This document shows, in pieces, positions 9,685 through 17,653 of a stretch of DNA of 64,000 nucleotides. Each line of letters starts with the position of its first letter. Positions within the stretch are counted from its first letter, which is position 1. The notes under the pieces were generated by a model that was not told where the DNA came from, searched no databases, and saw only the letters and a program-made list of their open reading frames with translations. A program made the translations under genes and the position numbers. Source of the stretch: Synechococcus sp. RS9909 (lineage in GTDB: Bacteria > Cyanobacteriota > Cyanobacteriia > PCC-6307 > Cyanobiaceae); NCBI RefSeq assembly GCF_014279595.1, contig NZ_CP047943.1, positions 434,001-498,000 of the forward strand, written 5' to 3'.

Positions 9685-10727
9685 GCGCCTGGAGCCATCG
9701 CCACATTCTCGATCTCGCCGCCTTCTCGCGGGAGGATTTCGCTGCCGTGCTCGAGTTGGCCCACCGCTTCCGGGCCCTGCCCGTGACCGGTGCCCGCAAG
9801 CTGCCCGCGCTTCAGGGGCGCTTGGTGGCCACGCTCTTTTTCGAGCCCAGCACCCGCACCCGCAGCAGCTTCGAGCTGGCGGCCCGCCGACTATCGGCCG
9901 ACGTGGCAAGTTTTTCGCCCGCCAGCAGCTCCCTCAGCAAGGGAGAGTCGCTGCTCGACACCGCGCGCACCTACGTGGCGATGGGGGCCGATGTGTTGGT
10001 GGTGCGCCATCAGTGCACCAGTGTTCCCCAGCAGCTGGCGGAGGCCTTGGAGGCGGCCGGAGAGCGCACCGTGGTGCTCAACGGTGGCGATGGACTCCAC
10101 AGCCATCCCAGCCAGGGACTGCTGGATCTCTACACCCTGGCCCAGGTTTTCGACCCTCTGCACCCTCTGCCCGAGGCCCTGCGGGGCAAGCGGATCCTGA
10201 TCGTGGGCGACATTCTCCATTCCCGGGTGGCCCGCTCCAATCTCTGGGCCCTGACGGCCTGCGGCGCGGAGGTGGTGCTCTGCGGCCCTCCCAGTTTGGT
10301 GCCGCCGCAGTTCGCCGCCTTTGTGGAGGCGCCTCCTCCAGGGCAACCTGGGGATCCGGTGCCGCAGCGGGGCCGGATCAGCGTGATCCATGACCTTGAT
10401 GCCGCCCTGCCAGGCGTTGATGCCGTGATGACGCTGCGTCTGCAGAAGGAGCGCATGCGCCAGCACCTGCTGACGGATCTCGACCGCTATCACCGCGCCT
10501 ATGGACTGAGCCATGCCCGTTTGCAACGCTGCGGCAAGCCGGTGCCTGTGCTCCACCCGGGGCCGGTGAATCGGGGGGTGGAGATGACCGGGGCCCTGCT
10601 CGATGATCGGCGTTGCTGCCTGGTGGAGGAGCAGGTGCGGAACGGCGTGCCGATCCGCATGGCCCTGCTCTATTTGATGGCGGCGGTGGAGTCTTCAGCG
10701 GAATCGGCGCTGGGTTCGCCGGCCTGA
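9681..10727 (+). CDS. pyrB: Aspartate carbamoyltransferase catalytic subunit
   Basis: A 348-residue enzyme that joins carbamoyl phosphate to aspartate, the committed step of pyrimidine synthesis. The carbamoyl-phosphate loop [12 protein letters not shown] is at residues 54-65, HPSQGLLDL follows in the middle, and [10 protein letters not shown] lies near the C-terminus. There is no adjacent pyrI. The last 58 bp overlap the 3' end of the convergent NDH-2 gene. Confidence 0.96.
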   Translation: MSAWSHRHILDLAAFSREDFAAVLELAHRFRALPVTGARKLPALQGRLVATLFFEPSTRTRSSFELAARRLSADVASFSPASSSLSKGESLLDTARTYVAMGADVLVVRHQCTSVPQQLAEALEAAGERTVVLNGGDGLHSHPSQGLLDLYTLAQVFDPLHPLPEALRGKRILIVGDILHSRVARSNLWALTACGAEVVLCGPPSLVPPQFAAFVEAPPPGQPGDPVPQRGRISVIHDLDAALPGVDAVMTLRLQKERMRQHLLTDLDRYHRAYGLSHARLQRCGKPVPVLHPGPVNRGVEMTGALLDDRRCCLVEEQVRNGVPIRMALLYLMAAVESSAESALGSPA

Positions 10728-12181
10728 TCCCCCAGGCCGGACACGTGATTGGAGTAGTAGTCGATCGCTGCCTTGAGGGCAGCATCGGGGGAGGCGATCG
10801 AGGGGCCGCTGCCGCTCTTCATCGGGAAGGGCGCATCCGGTGCATCCAGGCCCATGTGCTGGCTCGGCATGCCGGTGAGCAGCATGGAGGCACGCTCCTG
10901 CGACACCACGGCGAACAACCACTTGATCAAAAGGGAGATGCGGTTCTCGGTGTTGGGCATGAAGGCCAGGTGGGCGACCGCCCAGAGCAGCCAGCCGATG
11001 CCGCCGGAGAATTTGAAGCCGCGCAGGTCGGCCACGGCCGAGACCCGATCGAGCACGGCCATGCTGCCGAAGTCAAACCAGCTGAAGTTGGGCCGATTGC
11101 TTCCGGCCACGATCGCGGCGATGTCTTTGCCGACGAAACCGCCGGCCTGGGTGGCGGGCCCTGCCATTCCAGGCAGCGGCTTGCCGTCCTTGGTGTGCGT
11201 GTAGCAGCAGAGATCTCCCACCACCCGGATTTCTGGGTGCCCTTTCACGGAGAAGTCGGGCTCCACCACCACCCGGCCGCCACGATCGAGATCACAGTCG
11301 ATTTCCTCCGCCAACTTGCGGCCGAGGTGGGAGGGGCGCACGCCGGCGGTCCAGATCACCGTGGCCGCCTGCAGGCGACGATCACCTTCCGGTGTGCCAA
11401 CCGTGACTTCGCCGGGACGCATGGTCTGAACGCGTCCCTTGAAGAGCATCTCCACCCCGAGGCCTTCCAGGGTTTTGCGGGCCGACTCCGAGAGCATCTC
11501 CGGCATCGCCCGGAGCACCCGATCACCGGGATCCACCAGCACGATCCGCGTGGTGTCGGGGTTCAATTGCCGAAACTCCCGACGCATGGCGTTGCGCATC
11601 AGTTCCGAGACGGCGCCGGCCATTTCACAGCCGGTCGGGCCGCCACCCACGATCACCACGGTCTGCAGGAATTGACGCACCTGGGGATCGGGAGTCTGTT
11701 CCGCCTGTTCCAGCGCCATCAGAAGACGGCGGCGGATTTCCTCAGCGTGCTCAAGGATCTTCATCGGTGGCGCGAAGGTGCGCCAGTCTTCATGGCCGAA
11801 GAAGGTGCTGCCCGAGCCGGTCGCCAAGACCAGGTGGTCGTAGCTGTAGGCCTTGCCGTTGAAGACGATCTGTTTCCCGGCCGGGTGGATCTGGGTGACC
11901 TCTCCGAGCAACACCTGCACATTGCGCTGCTTGCCCACCAGCTGGCGCAGCGGTGTGGCGACATCACCGCGCGACACCAGACCGGTGGCCACCTGATACA
12001 GCAGGGGCTGGAACAGGTTGAAATTGCGTTTGTCGATCAGAGTGATGCGCACTTCAGCGTTGGCCAGGGCCTTGCAGGCGCGTACGCCGGCAAAACCACC
12101 TCCCACGATCACCACGTGGGGGGCATGGCGCAGCCGCTCCTCAGGGGGCTCCAGCTCCAGGAAGAAATGCTCACCAGCCAT
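10670..12181 (-). CDS. Type 2 NAD(P)H dehydrogenase (NDH-2)
   Basis: A 503-residue single-subunit flavoprotein that oxidises NAD(P)H and reduces quinone without pumping protons. It has two Rossmann folds: FAD-binding [17 protein letters not shown] near residue 23 and NAD(P)H-binding [15 protein letters not shown] near 175. Mid-protein [13 protein letters not shown] is characteristic of NDH-2. Amphipathic C-terminal stretches ([16 protein letters not shown]) should hold it to the membrane. The frame stays open upstream, but ATG 12181 is the best start. The tail overlaps pyrB on the other strand by 58 bp. Confidence 0.92.
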   Translation of the reverse strand: MAGEHFFLELEPPEERLRHAPHVVIVGGGFAGVRACKALANAEVRITLIDKRNFNLFQPLLYQVATGLVSRGDVATPLRQLVGKQRNVQVLLGEVTQIHPAGKQIVFNGKAYSYDHLVLATGSGSTFFGHEDWRTFAPPMKILEHAEEIRRRLLMALEQAEQTPDPQVRQFLQTVVIVGGGPTGCEMAGAVSELMRNAMRREFRQLNPDTTRIVLVDPGDRVLRAMPEMLSESARKTLEGLGVEMLFKGRVQTMRPGEVTVGTPEGDRRLQAATVIWTAGVRPSHLGRKLAEEIDCDLDRGGRVVVEPDFSVKGHPEIRVVGDLCCYTHTKDGKPLPGMAGPATQAGGFVGKDIAAIVAGSNRPNFSWFDFGSMAVLDRVSAVADLRGFKFSGGIGWLLWAVAHLAFMPNTENRISLLIKWLFAVVSQERASMLLTGMPSQHMGLDAPDAPFPMKSGSGPSIASPDAALKAAIDYYSNHVSGLGDQAGEPSADSAEDSTAAIK

Positions 12182-12258
12182 GGGGCTTCGCTTCGATGCT
12201 CTGTCTCCGCAGACTATGGAGAACCGCCCGTTTTGTCTGTGCCCTTCAAACGGGCCCG

Positions 12259-12600
12259 TCACAGCAGCTTGAAGCCCTCGAGCAGAAGGCCATACAGCAG
12301 TCCGATCCTGGCCATGTCGAGCATTTGGACGCTCAGCCCACCCCGCAGGTCGGGGCGCCAGGAGCGGCGGAGGCGCACCATCACCTCCCAGATCACCACC
12401 GTCACCAGGGCGGCGATCGGATCCATCAAGCCGCTGGCACCGGCGATGCTGCCAATGGCGTTGCCGAGGAAGAACCCCGTCATCAGAACGATCAGCAGCA
12501 ATGAACCCCGCCGCCAGGGGTTCTGCGCCCACTCACTCAGGCGTGTCGTCCATTCACCAACGCGGGTCTGCAGCCGAGTGGATTGCAGGCGGGAGGTCAT
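12259..12600 (-). CDS. ycf20: Ycf20-like (DUF565) membrane protein
   Basis: A 113-residue protein with a polar N-terminus and two to three membrane segments (SLLLIVLMTGFFLGNAIG; PIAALVTVVIWEVMVRL; IGLLYGLLLEGFKLL). The RGSLLLIVLMTGFFLG pattern is typical of the Ycf20/DUF565 family of cyanobacteria and plastids, whose function is not settled (linked to photoprotection in algae and plants). It lies 77 bp upstream of NDH-2 on the same strand. Confidence 0.8.
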   Translation of the reverse strand: MTSRLQSTRLQTRVGEWTTRLSEWAQNPWRRGSLLLIVLMTGFFLGNAIGSIAGASGLMDPIAALVTVVIWEVMVRLRRSWRPDLRGGLSVQMLDMARIGLLYGLLLEGFKLL

Positions 12601-12853
12601 GGCCCTGCAAGACGAACTGACTGCAGAAGAGGTTGGTTAAGAAAAAGTGGCAGGGAATCGTCCCAAGGATCCCCATCACCCAGCCCGAAGCCCTGCCAAG
12701 GCCTGTATACACCAAATAGGGAGAATGTGCCGTTGCCAAACACTACTGATAGGGTTTCGCGATCGCTCGCTCCGATCACGTCGGGCTGGCTGATGGGATT
12801 GGCATCAACAAAGCCTTTGTCGAGCGATTTGGCAAGAGGGCTAGCGCAGGATC
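12601..12853. other. 253-bp intergenic region with an open, protein-like reading frame
   Basis: No tRNA, terminator or clear promoter is visible between ycf20 and the 66-residue gene. On the minus strand one frame stays open through the whole stretch and reads like protein (for example DANPISQPDVIGASDRETL and FGNGTFSLFGVY), but it has no start of its own unless it runs into the next gene in another frame. The stretch is less GC-rich than its neighbours and contains one GCGATCGC octamer. It may be a gene remnant, or the upstream leader of ycf20. Confidence 0.35.
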
Positions 12854-13054
12854 TCAGTCTGATTCGGCCTTGGCTTTGCGTGAACCCTTGCCTTCCAGCA
12901 GTTCCAGCAACGCTTCCATCTGGGCCATGACGCCGCGCACCTCTCCCGCTTCCGGAAGCAGGCCGTCTTCCATGACGCCTTGATGCATCTCGCGCAATTC
13001 CTGTCGGATGTAGCGCAGATGACTCACCACCTGTTCCCGTTTGGACTGTGACAT
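12854..13054 (-). CDS. Small conserved-looking hypothetical protein, 66 aa
   Basis: A 66-residue, highly charged protein (MSQSKREQVVSHLRYIRQEL...) predicted to be mostly helical, probably a two-helix hairpin or coiled coil, with a lysine- and glutamate-rich end. It is the last of three consecutive small genes on the minus strand downstream of tRNA-Ala. The composition and clean start argue that it is real; I do not recognise a domain. Confidence 0.6.
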   Translation of the reverse strand: MSQSKREQVVSHLRYIRQELREMHQGVMEDGLLPEAGEVRGVMAQMEALLELLEGKGSRKAKAESD

Positions 13055-13096
13055 TGCTGCGGCGACCCTTCAGCCTCCCTTTTACCAAATTGCGGG

Positions 13097-13255
13097 TCAG
13101 CCCCTGCGACCCGACCGCCCGAGTTGTCCGGCCAGGGCAATCAACCCGAAGGTGAGCAGAGCCGAAGGCCTGGCGATCACACTGAGGGTTGCCAGACAGC
13201 CCAGCCCTGTCAGCCAGGTGGATCGGCGCATCGCGATGGGCGAGGGGAAGGTCAT
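13097..13255 (-). CDS. Small membrane protein, 52 aa, coupled to the PCP-reductase-domain gene
   Basis: The ATG at 13255 overlaps the stop codon of the upstream PCP-reductase-domain gene (ATGA), which argues strongly that this is a real, translationally coupled gene. The product begins MTFPSPIAMRRSTWLTGLG, has one or two hydrophobic stretches (about residues 14-24 and 31-43) and ends in a basic tail (GRSGRRG). There is no recognised family. The pairing suggests a membrane partner or anchor for the upstream protein. Confidence 0.55.
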   Translation of the reverse strand: MTFPSPIAMRRSTWLTGLGCLATLSVIARPSALLTFGLIALAGQLGRSGRRG

Positions 13256-13413
13256 GGCTGCCCGAAGCGGGCGCGCGCCTCTGTGTAAAAACTGAGATCG
13301 ATCGGATCCCGCTTCGACTCCCGGGCCATGGCTTCGATGCGTTTCCGCACGGCAGGCCGCACGAAGAAAGGCACTTCTTTGAGAGCCTGCTCGGCTTCGC
13401 TGGTCCAGTTCAT
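13252..13413 (-). CDS. PCP reductase-domain protein, 53 aa
   Basis: A 53-residue protein that is almost entirely a PCP_red domain: it starts MNWTSEAEQALKEVPFFV, followed by RPAVRKRIEAMARES. This domain forms the C-terminal end of the ChlB/BchB subunit of the light-independent protochlorophyllide reductase, and free-standing copies are common in cyanobacteria with no settled role. The start codon is 20 bp after the tRNA-Ala gene on the same strand. The stop overlaps the start of the 52-residue membrane gene. Confidence 0.8.
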   Translation of the reverse strand: MNWTSEAEQALKEVPFFVRPAVRKRIEAMARESKRDPIDLSFYTEARARFGQP

Positions 13414-13433
13414 CCGCGCTGACGGATCCTCGA

Positions 13434-13506
13434 TGGAGAATAGGAGATTCGAACTCCTGACCTCTGCGGTGCGATCGCAGCGCTCTACCAGCTGAGCTAA
13501 TTCCCC
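13434..13506 (-). tRNA. tRNA-Ala (anticodon CGC)
   Basis: A 73-nt tRNA on the minus strand. The acceptor arm GGGGAAT pairs with ATTCTCC (one G-T pair), the D-arm is GCTCAGCTGGTAGAGC, the anticodon stem CTGCG/CGCAG flanks loop ATCGCAC (anticodon CGC), and the T-arm is AGGAGTTCGAATCTCCT. CCA is not encoded. The anticodon arm happens to contain a GCGATCGC octamer. Confidence 0.93.
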
Positions 13507-13563
13507 GATGAAGGGAATGTAGCGCTGTCCTCCAGGCAAAATGAAGCAGATGTCAGCGCCGCC

Positions 13564-13761
13564 ATGACGCAGGATCGACTCGACGCTTTTGACGAAGAGG
13601 CTGTCGCTGTGCTGGCGCAACGGCTGGAGGAGGACGACTACCCTTCGCCCTTCGCCGGTCTCGACGATTGGCATCTGTTGCGGGCTCTCGCCATCCATCG
13701 ACCGGATCTGACGCGTCCCTACGTCCATCTGATCGATCAGGAACCCTTCGATGAGGACTGA
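13564..13761 (+). CDS. DUF2555 family protein, 65 aa
   Basis: A 65-residue acidic protein with the DUF2555 pattern LAQRLEEDDYPSPFAGLDDWHLL, then RPDLTRPYVHLIDQEP. The family is confined to cyanobacteria and related plastids and has no known function. It lies 5 bp upstream of coaBC on the same strand, so the two are probably co-transcribed. It is divergent from tRNA-Ala. Confidence 0.82.
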   Translation: MTQDRLDAFDEEAVAVLAQRLEEDDYPSPFAGLDDWHLLRALAIHRPDLTRPYVHLIDQEPFDED

Positions 13762-13766
13762 GTCGT

Positions 13767-15086
13767 TTGTCCGGGCCTGATCGTTTCGTTTCGGGCCCAC
13801 TGGTGGGCAGGCGTGTGCTTGTCGCGGCCAGCGGCAGCATCGCTGCAGTCAAGACCCCTTTGTTGGTGAGTGCTCTTGTGCGTGCCGGTGCGGAGGTGCG
13901 CTGCCTGCTCACCCCCAGCGCCGCCAGGCTGGTGAGTCCGGTGGCGCTGGCCTGCCTCAGCCGGCATCGCTGTTATCAGGACGTCGACCAATGGCAGCCG
14001 AGCGAACCGCGCCCACTCCACATCGACTTGGCCGAATGGGCCGAGCTGGTGATCGTTGCTCCCCTCAGCGCCACAAGCCTGGCCCGATGGACGCAGGGGT
14101 TGGCGGATGGCCTGCTGGCCGGGGTGCTGCTGGCCTGCGAGCGGCCGGTGCTGGCGGCCGCGGCCATGAACACCGGCATGTGGACCCAGGCCGCCGTGCG
14201 CCGCAATTGGCAGCAGCTGCAGGTTGATCCGCGGGTGTGGGCCCTCGATCCTGCCGCGGGTCTGCTGGCCTGCGATCGCATCGGCGATGGACGGATGGCG
14301 TCGCCCGAGTTGATTGAACTGGCTGCCGTCCATGCTCTGATGCAGGCCGACCCGGACGGCCACCTGCCCAGGGACTGGGCCGGGCGCAGGCTGCTGGTGT
14401 CTGCGGGGCCGACGCTGGAAGCGCTTGACCCGGCGCGCTTGATCAGCAATCGCAGCAGTGGGCGCATGGGAGTGTTGATCGCCCAGGCGGCTCGGCTGCG
14501 GGGTGCTGCGGTCACGCTCGTGCATGGTCCGCTCAACCTGCCTGAGGCCTGGCTGGAGGGGCTGTCTTGTGAACCGGTCGAGAGCGCCGTGCAGATGGGG
14601 CGGGCCCTGGAGGCCCGCTGGCCTGAGGCCGACGCCCTGGTGATGGCCGCTGCCGTCGCTGACTGGCGGCGACGCGGTGGTCCGGCGGCGTCGAAAGCCA
14701 GCAAGGACACCACGGCGGCGGCGCTCGTGGGCGACCTGGAGCTTGTGCCCGATCTCCTGGCGACATTGGTGCAAACCAGACGGCGCGACCAGGTCTGCCT
14801 CGGTTTTGCCGCCCTCAGCGGCGATGACGCCACCCTTCAGGAGCGGGCCGACGCCAAGATCAGGGCGAAGCGCTGCGACTGGCTGTTCGCCAACCCGATC
14901 GATCGGCCTGGGCAGGGCTTCGGCGAGGCCGCTAACGGTGGCTGGTTGCTGGGGCTGGAGCGTACGCCGGCGGCGGAGACGACGCTGGAGTCGATCCCAG
15001 CGATGGACAAATCACTCCTGGCCCACACGCTGCTGGACCGGCTGCTCGAACGTTTGGATCAGGCGGCCATGCCCGCCGGATCCTGA
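13767..15086 (+). CDS. coaBC: Bifunctional phosphopantothenoylcysteine decarboxylase / phosphopantothenate-cysteine ligase
   Basis: A 439-residue coenzyme A biosynthesis enzyme. The N-terminal CoaC flavoprotein part (about 1-190) shows VLVAASGSIAAVKTP and the AMNTGMW substrate clamp. The C-terminal CoaB ligase part (about 205-430) shows SAGPTLEALDPARLISNRSSG (written here as two parts: SAGPTLEALDPAR and ISNRSSG) and the KIRAKRCDWLFANP segment. The track start is TTG at 13767; a GTG slightly downstream is possible. Its 3' end overlaps the convergent 119-residue gene by 28 bp. Confidence 0.93.
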   Translation: MSGPDRFVSGPLVGRRVLVAASGSIAAVKTPLLVSALVRAGAEVRCLLTPSAARLVSPVALACLSRHRCYQDVDQWQPSEPRPLHIDLAEWAELVIVAPLSATSLARWTQGLADGLLAGVLLACERPVLAAAAMNTGMWTQAAVRRNWQQLQVDPRVWALDPAAGLLACDRIGDGRMASPELIELAAVHALMQADPDGHLPRDWAGRRLLVSAGPTLEALDPARLISNRSSGRMGVLIAQAARLRGAAVTLVHGPLNLPEAWLEGLSCEPVESAVQMGRALEARWPEADALVMAAAVADWRRRGGPAASKASKDTTAAALVGDLELVPDLLATLVQTRRRDQVCLGFAALSGDDATLQERADAKIRAKRCDWLFANPIDRPGQGFGEAANGGWLLGLERTPAAETTLESIPAMDKSLLAHTLLDRLLERLDQAAMPAGS

Positions 15087-15418
15087 TCGAGCAGTTCGAT
15101 GAACGTTTTCAACTGAAGGCGGGGGATGTAGGGCCAACCGCCACTGCGTTCCATCGCCTGAAGCAAGGTGAAGAGCTTGTTGCGATCTTCGGGAAGACTG
15201 CTTCGGAAGGGGCCGTCCTGAATGCTGCGATGCAGGCCCTCAATGCTGCGCAGGATCTCCAGCAGTGCTTCAGGCTGGTCGCTGCACGCTTCGGCAAGGT
15301 CCTGCAGGGCGGTGAGCAGGGGGACCAGCCGCTCCTGCAGTGCTCCCGGGGGAGTGGTGGCGTCGGGGCTGGACACGGGATCGCGACGGGTTGTTGAGAG
15401 CTGCAAAAGGCTAGCCAA
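15059..15418 (-). CDS. Hypothetical protein, 119 aa
   Basis: A soluble, largely helical protein (ERLVPLLTALQDLAEACSD; ALLEILRSIEGLHRSI) ending in a segment rich in aromatic and basic residues (GGWPYIPRLQLKTFIELL). I do not recognise a family. It is divergent from psbO, with a 74-bp spacer that must hold both promoters, and it overlaps the end of coaBC by 28 bp on the opposite strand. Confidence 0.6.
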   Translation of the reverse strand: MASLLQLSTTRRDPVSSPDATTPPGALQERLVPLLTALQDLAEACSDQPEALLEILRSIEGLHRSIQDGPFRSSLPEDRNKLFTLLQAMERSGGWPYIPRLQLKTFIELLDQDPAGMAA

Positions 15419-15492
15419 ACCTCCGGTTTGACCCCTGTAGGATCCGCCTGATCGGTGGATACCGTCGTCGTCTGGCCATTCGGCTTCCTTTC

Positions 15493-16317
15493 ATGAGCAT
15501 CCGTCCCCTGCTGGCCCTGGTGCTGGCTCTCTGTCTCACCCTGGTCACTGCATGCAGTGGTGGTGCCCAGGCGGTCGACCGCTCCAGTGCCACCCGTTAC
15601 GAAGACATCGTCAACACGGGCAAGGCGAACGATTGCCCGACCCTGTCTGATGCCGCCCGTGGCTCCATTGCGCTCGATATCGGCGGTTCCTATGAATTGC
15701 GCGATGTCTGCATGCACCCCTTGCAGGTGTCTGTGAAGGGCGAGCCCGCCAACAAGCGCCAGGAAGCCCAGTTCGTGGAAGGCAAGATTCTGACGCGCTA
15801 CACCTCCAGCCTTGATGAGGTGTATGGCGACCTTGAAGTGAGCGAGGAGGGTCTCAGCTTCTCGGAAAAGGGTGGCATCGATTTCCAGCCGATCACCGTG
15901 CTCATTCCAGGTGGTGAGGAGTATCCCTTCACTTTCTCCAGTAAGAATCTCCAGGCCAAGGCATCGGGAGCCGCCATCACCACCAGCACTGATTTTGAAG
16001 GCACCTATCGCACCCCCAGCTATCGCACCAGCAACTTCATCGACCCCAAGGGTCGGGCCCTGACCACCGGTGTCGACTACCCCCAGGGACTGATCGGCCT
16101 GGGTGGTGATTACGAGGAGCTGCAGACCGAGAACGTCAAGCGCTACATCGATGGCACCGGTGTGATGAGCCTGTCGATCACGAAGGTTGATCCGGAGACC
16201 GGTGAATTCGCTGGTGTGTTCACCGCCATACAGCCCTCCGACTCCGATATGGGTGGTCGCGAAATCGTGGATGTGAAGATCACTGGTGAGCTTTACGGCC
16301 GTCTGGAAGAGGCCTGA
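15493..16317 (+). CDS. psbO: Photosystem II manganese-stabilizing protein PsbO
   Basis: A 274-residue lumenal extrinsic subunit that stabilises the oxygen-evolving Mn cluster. The mature part shows the PsbO landmarks YEDIVNTGKANDCPTL, a second cysteine at RDVCMHP (the usual disulfide pair), and GGDYEELQTEN. The signal peptide carries a lipobox-like VTAC with Cys21 as well as an AQA-VD signal peptidase I site after residue 27. It is followed by a strong terminator and forms a single-gene unit, as expected for a highly expressed gene. Confidence 0.97.
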   Translation: MSIRPLLALVLALCLTLVTACSGGAQAVDRSSATRYEDIVNTGKANDCPTLSDAARGSIALDIGGSYELRDVCMHPLQVSVKGEPANKRQEAQFVEGKILTRYTSSLDEVYGDLEVSEEGLSFSEKGGIDFQPITVLIPGGEEYPFTFSSKNLQAKASGAAITTSTDFEGTYRTPSYRTSNFIDPKGRALTTGVDYPQGLIGLGGDYEELQTENVKRYIDGTGVMSLSITKVDPETGEFAGVFTAIQPSDSDMGGREIVDVKITGELYGRLEEA

Positions 16318-16349
16318 TCCCCTGATCAGGCTGTCCACTCTGGGATCGA

Positions 16350-16372
16350 GGGGGGCGTTGCCCCCCTTTTTT
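16350..16372 (+). terminator. Rho-independent terminator after psbO
   Basis: A perfect 7-bp stem GGGGGGC/GCCCCCC with loop GTT is followed at once by TTTTTT. It lies 32 bp after the psbO stop codon and 65 bp before the sat start. Confidence 0.92.
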
Positions 16373-16437
16373 GATGCCGATCCGGGGGTGTGATCTGGGA
16401 GAATCGCGCCGTCTCCCGATCGATCGCCGCGCCTGTC

Positions 16438-17607
16438 ATGACTGCCACCACCTCCAGTTCTCAGGCCTCCGGCGTGATCGCCCCCTATGGCGGCACCCTG
16501 GTGGATCTGATGGTGCCCGCCAGCGAGCAGGCAGCCGTCAAGGCGTCGGCTTCCACCAGCATCGAGTGCTCCGATCGCAATGCCTGCGATGTGGAGCTGT
16601 TGGTGGTGGGAGGGTTCTCCCCCGAGCGTGGCTTCATGCATCGCGCCGACTATGAGGCGGTGGTGGCGGGGCATCGCACCACCTCCGGCTACCTCTTCGG
16701 CCTGCCGATCGTGATGGACACCGATCGGCAGGATCTGGCCATTGGCGACAAGGTGCTGCTGACTTACCAGGGCCAGGACCTGGCGGTGCTCACCATCGAG
16801 GACAAGTGGGAGCCCGACAAGGTTGTGGAGGCCAAGGGCTGCTACGGAACCACGTCGCTGGAGCATCCGGCGGTGCGCATGATCGCCACAGAGCGTCGTC
16901 GTTTTTATCTCGGTGGCCTGGTACAGGGGCTGGAGCTGCCGAAGCGGGTGTTCCCGTGCAAGACGCCGGCGGAGGTGCGGGCTGGCCTGCCGGAAGGTGA
17001 AGACGTGGTGGCCTTCCAGTGCCGCAATCCGATCCATCGCGCCCACTACGAACTGTTCACCCGGGCGCTCCACGCCAGCAATGTGAGCGAGAACGCTGTG
17101 GTGCTGGTTCATCCCACCTGCGGCCCCACCCAGCAGGACGACATTCCCGGCACGGTGCGGTTTCAGACTTATGAGCGACTCGCCGCCGAGGTGGAGAACC
17201 CCCGCATCCGCTGGGCCTACCTGCCCTACGCCATGCACATGGCGGGGCCTCGCGAGGCGCTCCAGCACATGATCATTCGCCGCAATTACGGCTGCACCCA
17301 CTTCATCATCGGCCGCGATATGGCTGGTTGTAAGTCGTCGCTCACTGGCGAGGACTTCTACGGCCCTTATGACGCTCAGAACTTTGCCAAGGAGTGTGCC
17401 CCTGAGCTCATGATGGAAACCGTGCCCTCGCTCAACCTCGTGTACACCGAGGAAGAGGGGTATGTGACTGCTGAGCATGCGGAGGCCCGTGGGCTGCATG
17501 TGAAGAAGCTCAGCGGCACCCAGTTCCGCAAGCTGCTCCGCAGCGGCGAGGAGATCCCTGAATGGTTCGCCTTCCGTAGCGTGGTGGACGTGCTGCGGGC
17601 CGCCTGA
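16438..17607 (+). CDS. sat: Sulfate adenylyltransferase (ATP sulfurylase)
   Basis: A 389-residue homo-oligomeric ATP sulfurylase that makes APS from sulfate and ATP, the first step of sulfate assimilation. It has the phosphate-binding motif QCRNPIHRAHYELF and GRDMAGCKSS. There is no C-terminal APS kinase domain. ATG 16438 is chosen over the more upstream open frame because the conserved protein begins soon after (GGTLVDLMVP). It lies 46 bp upstream of ftsH on the same strand. Confidence 0.96.
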   Translation: MTATTSSSQASGVIAPYGGTLVDLMVPASEQAAVKASASTSIECSDRNACDVELLVVGGFSPERGFMHRADYEAVVAGHRTTSGYLFGLPIVMDTDRQDLAIGDKVLLTYQGQDLAVLTIEDKWEPDKVVEAKGCYGTTSLEHPAVRMIATERRRFYLGGLVQGLELPKRVFPCKTPAEVRAGLPEGEDVVAFQCRNPIHRAHYELFTRALHASNVSENAVVLVHPTCGPTQQDDIPGTVRFQTYERLAAEVENPRIRWAYLPYAMHMAGPREALQHMIIRRNYGCTHFIIGRDMAGCKSSLTGEDFYGPYDAQNFAKECAPELMMETVPSLNLVYTEEEGYVTAEHAEARGLHVKKLSGTQFRKLLRSGEEIPEWFAFRSVVDVLRAA

Positions 17608-17653
17608 GCTCTCAGGAACCCATTAACATTCCTTCATCAGAGGCGAAACAACC

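Noticed and set aside
12597-13088. 163-residue minus-strand frame covering the 66-aa gene
   Set aside because: Its first half is in another frame of the 66-aa gene; only the later part looks protein-like and it is reported as a possible remnant instead.
13470-13490. GCGATCGC (HIP1-like) octamer
   Set aside because: It falls inside the tRNA-Ala anticodon arm and is explained by tRNA structure; the window as a whole is not HIP1-rich.
15109-17499. 796-residue open frame on the minus strand
   Set aside because: It covers psbO and sat on the other strand; both of those are unmistakable, and this frame is low in typical protein motifs.
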